From NCBI GenBank assembly GCA_024693105.1, contig JAILLO010000082.1:1-44190 (forward strand): a DNA stretch of 44,190 nucleotides. The letters run 5' to 3'. The translations under genes were made by a program, and so were the position numbers. Source of the DNA: Clostridia bacterium. GTDB taxonomy: Bacteria; Bacillota; Clostridia; Peptostreptococcales; Anaerovoracaceae. Every line of letters begins with the position of its first letter. The stretch's first letter is position 1. The notes beneath the pieces were generated by a model, which was given only the letters and a program-made list of their open reading frames with translations, did no database searches and was not told the DNA's origin. Below, in pieces: positions 18,501 through 24,358 of the stretch.

Positions 18501-18704
18501 GTTGATGGAGTCCTTGAGGGTTCTTGCCATAACATGATGAATTCCCGGACGGCCGTTTGCCGTAGGAGGTCCTTCATAAAATACAAACGAAGGGCAACCT
18601 TCTCTTTCCGTAACGCACTTTTGTAAAAGGTCTTCCTCATACCAGTGCTTGACCTGTTCCTTCTGCACTTCTGCAATTGGCTTGTCAGACAAATTTTTAA
18701 ACAT
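15579..18704 (-). CDS. ileS: Isoleucyl-tRNA synthetase, long (type 2, eukaryote-like) form
   Basis: A 1041-residue class I synthetase that charges tRNA-Ile. The HIGH motif is GIHH at residues 54-57 (PTANGRPGIHH) and the KMSKS motif is KMSKH near residue 598. Cys pairs (CPRCGTA, CGHLEC, CPHCGKTM) give zinc-site-like motifs within the central region, as in the long class. Type 1 bacterial IleRS is usually about 920-940 residues with a C-terminal zinc finger; the length and the GIHH/KMSKH variants place this one in the long class, some members of which resist mupirocin. The start at 18704 has GAGGAGG seven bases upstream. Expression is governed by an Ile T-box and a strong promoter. Confidence 0.96.
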   Translation of the reverse strand: MFKNLSDKPIAEVQKEQVKHWYEEDLLQKCVTEREGCPSFVFYEGPPTANGRPGIHHVMARTLKDSINRYKTMQGFQVKRKAGWDTHGLPVEIEVEKQLGFSGKQDIEAYGIKKFNEKCKESVFTYTGLWREMSDRMGYLCDMDDPYITLNNDYIETGWWIINEAFKKGLVYEGFKIVPYCPRCGTALASHEVAQGYKDVKVITITAKFKRKGTENEYFLAWTTTAWTLAANVALTVGGDLDYVKVKMLEGDDAGNYFYIGKALAEKVLGAGNYEVVEEMKGKDLEFMEYEQLMPFCEINPRPDQKAFIVTCNDYVSTEDGTGIVHTAPAFGEDDYQTGRKYNLVYCNPVDEEGKYTATPWAGRFIMEEGLDVEIIKWLAQENKIYAKEKISHNYPHCWRCGTPLVYYAKPSWYIEMTKLRDELVANNNTVNWFPDFVGEKRFGNWIEDVKDWAISRNRYWGTPIPIWRCECGHLECAGSRKELVEKAIEDIDENIELHRPYVDDVHMKCPHCGKTMTRIPEVMDCWFDSGAMPFAQWHYPFENKERFDELFPADFICEGIDQTRGWFYSLMAVSTIITGKAPYKNVLVNDLILDREGKKMSKHVGNTVDPFGLFDKYGADATRWYLLSVSPAWSPTKFDEDGLVDVVSKFFGTLKNVYNFFVLYSNQDNVQPDKLEVPYAQRPELDRWIISKYNKLVRDVTYEMDHYDHMRTVKKITDFVNEDLSNWYIRRARRRFYADGMSTDKKSVYLTTYEVLVGVTKLIAPIAPFISDEMYVNLTGEDTVHVAHFPKADESLVDEAVEERMDLVRDLVALGRGTREKEKIKVRQPLGEILVDGKYESLISDLTPLIMEELNVKKVVFEKDLDKYMNFSLKPNFRTAGPVLGKKIKSFAGALAKQNPAEFAAELEKNESVKLDVDGETFDITKEFVDVRIDAKEGFAVAMENNIFTILDTAVTEELVQEGLARELVSKVQQLRKQHDFEMMDNIKIFVDTDEEVMAAVEKYKEYIMKETLAVEIAKKSGLDTFDLNGHKSGIAVERV

Positions 18705-18762
18705 TTTTTCCTCCTCTGTCTTTGCGATATGTATAATTGCCCTGCGGAAAGGACATTTTTTG

Positions 18763-18996
18763 CAAAATAAAATCCCCAAACCCGCATAAGCAGATTTAGG
18801 GACGATTTTCAAAAACCGCGGTACCACCCTAGTTGCAGGCCCGCAGTATAACAGGCCGCCACTCATTTAGTGCTTGGCTCCGGAGCGATATTCACCATCA
18901 TGTTCACCAACCGCTTCTCAGCTTTTGCGGTCTCTCTGTAAGGTTTTTAGTCTGTGGCTACTGAATCCTTCAACGCCTTTATTAAATTCAAATTTG
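18763..18996 (-). promoter_or_regulatory. T-box riboswitch of ileS (specifier ATC, Ile)
   Basis: Minus strand. The T-box sequence AGGGTGGTACCGCGG lies at 18816-18830, followed by a terminator with arms CCCTAAATCTGC (18801-18790) and GCGGGTTTGGGG (18785-18774) and ATTTTATTTT. Stem I carries the AGAGA and GCTGAGA elements, and the specifier in GTGAATATCGCTCC reads ATC (18887-18889), matching isoleucine. Uncharged tRNA-Ile would favour the antiterminator and turn on ileS. Confidence 0.93.
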
Positions 18997-19002
18997 AACA
19001 AT

Positions 19003-19031
19003 ATTCTATTCTAATGTGATGACCTTGTCAA
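19003..19031 (-). promoter_or_regulatory. Sigma-A promoter of ileS
   Basis: Minus strand TTGACA (19031-19026), 17-bp spacer, TAGAAT (19008-19003). Near consensus. Confidence 0.85.
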
Positions 19032-19111
19032 GACATTTACGGCTAAATAATTTTTTGTCACTTTCGCATCTGTTTCGGCCTCTCATCCGCCGTTTCAGAC
19101 CCCCCGGCCGG

Positions 19112-19441
19112 CTACCGGTAATAAAGTCCGAGACGTTCCTTCACAATTGCCATCAGCTCTTCAAGTCCTCCGACACAGACCCAGTCGTACGAAATATATC
19201 TTTTCACCGTAGAATAAATCCATTCTCTGTAATATTGCTCCGCTTCGGCAAAATCGAGACCTTTTTCAATAAGGCGCCTGATATCGGCTTCCGCAAATTC
19301 AACTGTAATTGCGCAGCGTTTTCTTTTGGCCGCATCACGGCCATTCGGAAAATCGTATACGGTCACATCAACGTTGTTGAAAAAAGGTTCGTCATTTGCA
19401 AGCAGTATTTCTTTCCTGCCGCAGCTGTTGTTTTTCTCCAT
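19112..19441 (-). CDS. Uncharacterised 109-residue protein
   Basis: I do not recognise a family. The protein starts MEKNNSCGRKEILLANDEPF, has a basic patch (AAKRKR near 38-42) followed by a mixed beta/alpha stretch and an amphipathic C-terminal half rich in Tyr, Trp and Glu. No signal peptide or membrane helix is present, so it is probably cytosolic. The ATG at 19441 has GGGAG seven bases upstream. An alternative GTG at 19468 overlaps the TGA of the preceding gene and has GAGAGGG upstream, which would add nine residues. It is the last gene of the run after the flippase-like protein, about 80 bp before the ileS promoter. No terminator is obvious. Confidence 0.6.
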   Translation of the reverse strand: MEKNNSCGRKEILLANDEPFFNNVDVTVYDFPNGRDAAKRKRCAITVEFAEADIRRLIEKGLDFAEAEQYYREWIYSTVKRYISYDWVCVGGLEELMAIVKERLGLYYR

Positions 19442-19457
19442 ATAAAACTCCCTGTCG

Positions 19458-20519
19458 TTAGAAGTCACTGCCCTCTCCCGAGGTCTGCGCCCTTCTATCC
19501 TTGAGACGCCTGAAAAGATAACCCGCGGCCGTTATAATCATGCTGATAATTACGCATAAATAAAACGAAAGTCCGCGGCTTACAAGTTCAAGGTTTGCCT
19601 CGTGCGAAATAATATCAAGTCCCTCAAGACCGTCTATCAGAAGATAATCGGCAACGCCCATTGCACCCGGAATCGGAATACTGTTTGAGCCTATAAATGT
19701 CAGTATCTGAACGCTCCATACGTCAAAAATCCTGCTTACGGTGCCATCAAGCGCGAAATACGAGAATATTACAACAAGGCTCTGCGAAAGTCTCTGACAA
19801 AGATTCATCGCAAAGGCCCATGCAAGCATTTTTGACTTCCCCCTCACTATAAGCACGCATTTTTTATACTGGCGCATAACGGCTCTGAGTCTTCTTTTTG
19901 TCATCTGCGGATAATGCAGAATATGAAGCTTTCCAAGCGTATCAACAATGAATTCTCCCGCTGCATGTATGATGCGTTCTTTGCGCAGCAACAGTGCGAA
20001 AAATGCCGCAAGCCCCACAAGAATTGCAATGCCGACACCGATCAGAACCTGACCGGCAGTACTGAAGGCAAAGATCACGGGGAAATTGAAAAGCAGTACC
20101 GCCGCACCGTAAAACAGCAGTGCAAATGTGTACATAATCAGATTCAGAAGAAGTATAACCGTTGTCTGCGCCGCGGGAATTCCGTCCCAGATCATAAAGT
20201 ACGCGCTTATAAGCTGCCCGCCGGAAGCCGAAGGCGTTATTGCCGAAAAATATATATCCCCGGCAGAATACACCTGGCCTTCGTGATACGTACTGCGCCC
20301 CGTTATTCCCTTTATTATGTATGTAAAAGCAAGTCCCTCAAAAACAATAAAGCCCATCATTGAAATCACTGCCATGATAAGCCATGGGACACGTATATTC
20401 TCAAGGTCTCTCTGAAGAGCCACAAAAGAAAAGCTTTTGCTCTGTGAAATAACAGTCCATACAGTCAGAACAGCTATAATCACGAATATGATAATCCAGC
20501 GTTTTTTACCTTTTAACAT
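19458..20519 (-). CDS. Lysylphosphatidylglycerol synthase TM-region/flippase-like protein (UPF0104)
   Basis: A 353-residue membrane protein with about eight hydrophobic segments, the first at residues 7-26. It has the UPF0104/LPG_synthase_TM signatures: SAITPSASGGQ (about 90-100) and a late NSIPIPGAMGVADYLL loop. This corresponds to the flippase half of MprF without the aminoacyl-transferase half, so an enzymatic lysyl transfer is not supported. It may move a lipid across the membrane. The ATG at 20519 is chosen (GGAGAG about 12 bases upstream); an in-frame TTG at 20564 would overlap the preceding gene. It lies 22 bp after the CobW-like gene and 16 bp before the small uncharacterised gene. 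Confidence 0.75.
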   Translation of the reverse strand: MLKGKKRWIIIFVIIAVLTVWTVISQSKSFSFVALQRDLENIRVPWLIMAVISMMGFIVFEGLAFTYIIKGITGRSTYHEGQVYSAGDIYFSAITPSASGGQLISAYFMIWDGIPAAQTTVILLLNLIMYTFALLFYGAAVLLFNFPVIFAFSTAGQVLIGVGIAILVGLAAFFALLLRKERIIHAAGEFIVDTLGKLHILHYPQMTKRRLRAVMRQYKKCVLIVRGKSKMLAWAFAMNLCQRLSQSLVVIFSYFALDGTVSRIFDVWSVQILTFIGSNSIPIPGAMGVADYLLIDGLEGLDIISHEANLELVSRGLSFYLCVIISMIITAAGYLFRRLKDRRAQTSGEGSDF

Positions 20520-20541
20520 TAATTTGTAATCTCTCCAACAT

Positions 20542-21495
20542 TTAGAATGTCGCCACCTCTTCAACAGGAGGCGCGGCTTTAGTGATTTCTTTTACCTGAA
20601 TAACAGGTCCGCTCTCGCCGTAAGTAGGATGAAACTCAACGCTCACCACTCCCGTAACGTTGTACCATCCGCCGTGTTCTATCTTGGACATGCTGTCAGG
20701 CCACTTTGCCACAAGACCTGCAAACTGAATATCATCTACGCAGCACGACATCACATGACGCCCGAAAATAAACGCATCCTTCGGCAGTCCTCCTCCCGTC
20801 AGGCAGCGTCCCTTGACGTGTACGGTCTTACCTACGTATTTTTCCGTTTCTTCGTTGATATCGCGATACCAGACGGCATATTGCAGCTCTGTGATGTTAA
20901 TCACAGGCGCATCGATATCGTAAGGAAGCGGATCCTTTATGTCATCAAGTTCGAAACGATTCGGTCCAAACTCATAAATAATCTCGGCCTTTGAATTTGC
21001 AACCCTGACTATCTTGTGAAAATCCTGCTTTGACATTTTGTCCGAAAATCTGTTGAAAATTATCATCTCGGCCATGCTCATTTTGTCAAAAGTCAGATTT
21101 CGCATATTCCGGTTGTAAGCCTGGAAGGTTCGCGCATCCGCAACCATCAGAATCTGATAAACAATCCACTCCGGCGGCATTGCCTCCGAAAATGTATCTG
21201 TCTGCCACATTCCGTTATATTCGACCATAACCTGCGTCGGTTTATATTTTTTTGTCAGCTCACGAAGAAAGACCTGCGTCAGATCTTCTTCGCTTTCGAC
21301 TGTCTCAACAAATACGTCCGGTTCAAAAAACTTTTCCTTTTCGTAGGCGGTCTCTCCCTCTTCGCAAACAAGCAGAAGAGTTCTCTGGCCTTCAAGAAAG
21401 TCCGGACCTTCAAGTGCTTCCTGGACAAACGTAGTCTTTCCGGATTCCAGAAAGCCCAGAAACATATATACAGGTATTTCCTTTTCTTTTTTCAT
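20542..21495 (-). CDS. CobW-like P-loop GTPase with DUF1980-like C-terminal domain
   Basis: A 317-residue protein. The N-terminal part (about 7-190) is a CobW/COG0523-type P-loop domain with Walker A GFLESGKTT at residues 14-22. It lacks the CxCC metal-site motif and the His-rich segment seen in its neighbour. The C-terminal part (about 230-310) has GKTVHVKGRCLTGG, FGRHVMSCCVDD and GGWYNVTGVV, resembling the C-terminal OB-like domain of TIGR03943/DUF1980 (YcgQ-type) proteins. I infer a GTPase fused to that domain, perhaps in metal handling with the preceding gene. AGAGG lies upstream of the chosen ATG. The usual YcgR-type permease partner is not in the window. Confidence 0.7.
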   Translation of the reverse strand: MKKEKEIPVYMFLGFLESGKTTFVQEALEGPDFLEGQRTLLLVCEEGETAYEKEKFFEPDVFVETVESEEDLTQVFLRELTKKYKPTQVMVEYNGMWQTDTFSEAMPPEWIVYQILMVADARTFQAYNRNMRNLTFDKMSMAEMIIFNRFSDKMSKQDFHKIVRVANSKAEIIYEFGPNRFELDDIKDPLPYDIDAPVINITELQYAVWYRDINEETEKYVGKTVHVKGRCLTGGGLPKDAFIFGRHVMSCCVDDIQFAGLVAKWPDSMSKIEHGGWYNVTGVVSVEFHPTYGESGPVIQVKEITKAAPPVEEVATF

Positions 21496-21557
21496 TTGAT
21501 TCTGCCTCTTTGTAAGCAGCATTGCAGGCGAAAATACAGTCCGTGCCCGCAATCACT

Positions 21558-21603
21558 CTTTAATTATCTGTAGTTATCTTTAGTTGACTGCAGTTATCCG
21601 CAG
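21558..21603. repeat. Tandem 10-bp imperfect repeats between the two CobW-type genes
   Basis: On the plus strand, units CTTTAATTAT, CTGTAGTTAT, CTTTAGTTGA, CTGCAGTTAT and the partial CCGCAG follow one another without gaps. The 10-bp period is about one helical turn. They lie in the 116-bp gap downstream of the His-rich GTPase and about 60 bp upstream of the second GTPase. Confidence 0.7.
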
Positions 21604-21611
21604 CCGGTCCG

Positions 21612-22739
21612 TCACGAAAGGAATAACGCTTCGACGGCACCTGTATCAAGATGCGAGCCTATAACGCACATCCGCCCCGTAAGACCTGCGGATGCACTCT
21701 TTCTCACCTCAGGTTCACCGGGAACGTAATCAAACTGAAGCCAGCCGTCTGTGCCTTCTACGATGCCTTTTGCTCTGAGTACGGTTCCGTATTTTTTCTC
21801 GTCCGAAAGAGCTGCGAGCATGTTTTCGAGAGCCTTTTGCTCAAACTTCTTGTTTGTTTCGATACCATGTGATTCAAAGACCTCATCGGCATCATGATTG
21901 TGATCGTGTCCGCAGCAGCAATGGCCGTCATGGTCATGGTGATGGTGATGATGATGTTCATGCTCGTAGTCGTGGTCGTGATGATGCTCATGTTCATGGT
22001 CATGGTCATGCTCGTGATGATGCTCGTGCTCATGGTGATGCTCATGCTCATGGTCATGGTCGTGATGATGCTCATGCTCATGGTGATGCTCGTGCTCATG
22101 ATGCTCATACGCCTCAGCTGTAAGCTTTGCAAGCTCCTCCGAAAGAGTATCGCCTTTTTCCATGGCCTCATGAATCTGTGCCGCGTCAAGGCTGTCCCAA
22201 TCGGTAGTTATGATTGAAGCCTTTGGATTCAGTTCACGGATCAATCCCGCAGCCTTTGCGACCTTTTCCTCACTTAGTCCGTTTACATGGCTCAGGATAA
22301 CCGCATTTGCGCTTATAATCTGATTGTCGAAGAATTCACCGAAATTCTTCATATACATCTCACATTTCTTTGCGTCTACAACCGTGATAGTTCCCGAAAT
22401 TTCCAAAGATTCATCCGCACCTGCGGCAGCGGCTATAATGTCACTGAGTTTGCCGACTCCCGAAGGCTCGATAATAATGCGGTCAGGTTTAAACTGCTCC
22501 AGAACCTGCTCTATCGATCTTTTGAAATCGCCTACAAGCGTGCAGCAGATACAGCCGGAATTCATTTCGGTTATTTCAACCCCGGCATCCTTAAGAAAAT
22601 CTCCGTCTATTCCTATATCTCCGAATTCGTTTTCTATAAGAACGACCTTTTCATCCTTGTATATTTCATTCAGCATTTTTCTGATAAGTGTTGTCTTTCC
22701 TGCTCCGAGAAAACCCGAAAAAATATCAGTCTTTGTCAT
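21612..22739 (-). CDS. CobW/COG0523 metal GTPase with a His-rich metal-binding segment
   Basis: A 375-residue G3E-family GTPase. Walker A is GFLGAGKTT (residues 9-17), the metal-site motif CICC is at 63-66, EPSGVG near 91-96, and a CobW C-terminal domain follows (about 290-375). Between the domains, residues 212-283 consist almost only of His, Glu and Asp, with about 40 histidines and a CCC cluster. Such segments bind Zn, Ni or Co in other COG0523 proteins. Likely role: GTP-dependent metallochaperone or metal buffer. No Zur-like operator was found upstream, so the metal is undecided. A ribosome binding site AGAGG and an extended -10 promoter precede it. Confidence 0.88.
   Translation of the reverse strand: MTKTDIFSGFLGAGKTTLIRKMLNEIYKDEKVVLIENEFGDIGIDGDFLKDAGVEITEMNSGCICCTLVGDFKRSIEQVLEQFKPDRIIIEPSGVGKLSDIIAAAAGADESLEISGTITVVDAKKCEMYMKNFGEFFDNQIISANAVILSHVNGLSEEKVAKAAGLIRELNPKASIITTDWDSLDAAQIHEAMEKGDTLSEELAKLTAEAYEHHEHEHHHEHEHHHDHDHEHEHHHEHEHHHEHDHDHEHEHHHDHDYEHEHHHHHHHDHDGHCCCGHDHNHDADEVFESHGIETNKKFEQKALENMLAALSDEKKYGTVLRAKGIVEGTDGWLQFDYVPGEPEVRKSASAGLTGRMCVIGSHLDTGAVEALFLS
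21891..22106. repeat. Low-complexity His/Glu/Asp codon repeat within the CobW gene
   Basis: About 216 bp of repeating CAT/CAC, GAG/GAA and GAC/GAT codons, seen on the plus strand as iterated ATG(A/G)TG and CTCATGGTCATGG blocks. The internal direct repeats make it prone to length change by slippage. Confidence 0.85.
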
Positions 22740-22829
22740 TTTTCCAACCTCTTTTCTTTTTCTGATGTCCGCGCCGAATTACCTTTTTCGGTTATGCCTC
22801 CAAAGGAAAAGGCTTTTGAATCAACTTAT

Positions 22830-22838
22830 ATTATAACA
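22830..22838 (-). promoter_or_regulatory. Extended -10 promoter of the His-rich CobW gene
   Basis: Minus strand TGTTATAAT (hexamer 22830-22835). No good -35 at 17 bp; the leader to the ATG is about 90 bp. Confidence 0.5.
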
Positions 22839-22895
22839 CGAAAATTATGCAAAAAATGATTTTATAACAAACTTTCGCATTTCCCAAAAGCATGC

Positions 22896-22922
22896 TAAAG
22901 ATTTTCAAATGCCTGCCGATAA
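22896..22922 (+). promoter_or_regulatory. Sigma-D (sigma-28, flagellar) type promoter of yjfB
   Basis: TAAA (22896-22899), 15-bp spacer, GCCGATAA (22915-22922). This matches the sigma-D consensus TAAA-N15-GCCGATAT at all but the last base. It lies 63 bp before the yjfB start, with a small CAGCC/GGCTG hairpin in the leader. Confidence 0.8.
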
Positions 22923-22985
22923 TAATATAAGACATATCAGCCGTATATGGCTGTTCAACCGGTTTTAAAGCAAAGGAGGCATATT

Positions 22986-23192
22986 ATGGATATTGCTGCA
23001 TTGTCAATGTCGTTGGCGCAGACAAATCTTATGTCGCAGATTTCCACGGCTGTAATGGGAAAAGCTCTTGATGTGATGAAGGGCGACGGCGCGGAAACAG
23101 CCCGGCTCCTTGAATCCGTCGACACTGCTCCCGCACAGGCTCCTGTGCCCGCACAGCCATATCTGGGTGCAAAACTTGATGTTTACGCTTAA
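22986..23192 (+). CDS. yjfB: YjfB-family putative motility protein
   Basis: A 68-residue protein starting MDIAALSMSLAQTNLMSQIS, followed by AVMGKALDVMKGDGAETARLLES and a Pro/Ala tail. This is the small YjfB family described as a putative motility protein. AAAGGAGG sits seven bases before the ATG at 22986; an earlier in-frame ATG at 22947 has no such site. The sigma-D-type promoter directly upstream fits co-regulation with flagellar genes. It is a single-gene transcript with no other motility gene nearby. A perfect 12-bp inverted repeat and then a strong terminator follow. The molecular role is unknown. Confidence 0.85.
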   Translation: MDIAALSMSLAQTNLMSQISTAVMGKALDVMKGDGAETARLLESVDTAPAQAPVPAQPYLGAKLDVYA

Positions 23193-23202
23193 CCGGCAGT
23201 CG

Positions 23203-23229
23203 TATCGCGCATGGAATCCATGCGCGATA
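23203..23229 (+). repeat. Perfect 12-bp inverted repeat with 3-base loop after yjfB
   Basis: TATCGCGCATGG (23203-23214), loop AAT, CCATGCGCGATA (23218-23229). No T run follows, so it is not itself a standard terminator. It may protect the 3' end of the short mRNA. Confidence 0.75.
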
Positions 23230-23235
23230 ACAAAT

Positions 23236-23284
23236 AAAATCCGACAGTAAACGATTTGATGCTTTCGTTTACTGTCGGATTTTT
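23236..23284. terminator. Bidirectional terminator between yjfB and the P1 peptidase gene
   Basis: Stem AAATCCGACAGTAAACG (23237-23253) / CGTTTACTGTCGGATTT (23266-23282), 12-base loop, T runs on both strands. It serves yjfB (plus) and the convergent peptidase gene (minus). Confidence 0.9.
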
Positions 23285-23287
23285 ACG

Positions 23288-24256
23288 TTATTTCAAAAAA
23301 TCTTTTGCGGCAACAAAACCGTATGCGCTGTCACATGACATTGCAGCGCGAAGTATTGCCCCGCTCATTACATCTGCCGCAAGAGTTCCCACAACATCAA
23401 GGTCCGCGGCGACGCTTCCCGTCGAAACGGCGTAGATGCTGTCACCGTCCGCAGTTGTATGAACCGGCCTGATAGATGCGGCATAACCGTTGTGGGCCAT
23501 TGAAGCAATTTTGCAAAGCCTTGTTTTGTCAAATGCCGCATTTGTAATAACAATTCCGATGCTGGTATTTGATGTGAATTTATTTTCTTTGACTGCTGTC
23601 TTTTCAGCCATAAGCTGCACTGTATCAAGAAATTCTTTTTTGTCAGACGACAAAAGCCCCGCAATTTTTTCCCCTGTCTTTCTGTTATAAATATCTCCCA
23701 GGGCATTCAGTGCGACTACCGCGCCTATTTTCAGATCGCCCGTCTGCACCGCATAGCTTCCGATTCCCGACTTCATGCAGGTGTCCATGCCGTTCCACTT
23801 GCCTACCGTTGCCCCGCAGCCTGCCCCAAAATTACCGTCTTTGTAATTACCGCCCGCAAGCGCCGCCTTTGCCGCCGCATAGCCGTATGACGCATCGGGA
23901 CGAATATCGCTTCGGGCAACCGTAAGGTCGAAAATATCCGACTGGCATACAAGCGGAACCTTGCAGATTCCGACATCGTAGCCTATATCGTTTTCCTCGA
24001 GGCATTTCATTACACCGTCGGCCGCTCCGAGGCCAAAAGCACTGCCTCCCGCCAAAACAATTCCGTGGACGGCAGCTGCGGATGCCGTCGGCTTGAGCAG
24101 TTCAGACTCCCTTGATGCAGGCCCGCCACCGCGGACATCAAGTCCTGCCGGCATCCCGTCACGTGAAATAAATACTGTACAGCCCGTCCCGGCCTCCCGG
24201 TTTTCAAACTGGCCTATGCATATATTTCCGATATCCGTAATCTTGATTTCTTTCAT
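23288..24256 (-). CDS. P1-family (DmpA/BapA-type) N-terminal-nucleophile aminopeptidase
   Basis: A 322-residue peptidase of family S58. It has VRGGGPASRESELL, the AVHGIVLAGGSAFGL glycine-rich segment (about 62-77), FGAGCGATVGKW (about 143-154), and the self-cleavage region TSNTSIGIVITNA, where Thr231/Ser232 supply the candidate new N-terminal nucleophile. Members are autoprocessed L-aminopeptidase/D-esterases or beta-peptidases; the substrate here is unknown. There is no signal peptide, so it is cytosolic. The start at 24256 uses AAGGTG seven bases upstream; the alternative GTG at 24265 overlaps that site. It lies 102 bp after the C39 peptidase gene and ends at a shared terminator. Confidence 0.88.
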   Translation of the reverse strand: MKEIKITDIGNICIGQFENREAGTGCTVFISRDGMPAGLDVRGGGPASRESELLKPTASAAAVHGIVLAGGSAFGLGAADGVMKCLEENDIGYDVGICKVPLVCQSDIFDLTVARSDIRPDASYGYAAAKAALAGGNYKDGNFGAGCGATVGKWNGMDTCMKSGIGSYAVQTGDLKIGAVVALNALGDIYNRKTGEKIAGLLSSDKKEFLDTVQLMAEKTAVKENKFTSNTSIGIVITNAAFDKTRLCKIASMAHNGYAASIRPVHTTADGDSIYAVSTGSVAADLDVVGTLAADVMSGAILRAAMSCDSAYGFVAAKDFLK

Positions 24257-24358
24257 AATTTTCACCTTTTTTCAGCGCACAAACCGCAGGCCGAACCGAC
24301 AGCTGTGCCTTCTGAGTGCGTTTCCGGCCGGTACTGCCTCAATGCCCCGTGGCTGTAA

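Noticed and set aside
17514-18626. 370-codon frame on the plus strand
   Set aside because: Antisense to the conserved ileS catalytic region; Cys/Phe-rich shadow translation.
21758-22189. Met/Thr/Ser-rich minus-strand frame
   Set aside because: Out-of-frame reading of the His-rich repeat of the CobW gene.
22740-22985. Zur-type operator before the CobW gene
   Set aside because: Searched by eye for a dyad of the AAATCGTAAT-ATTACGATTT type; nothing convincing.
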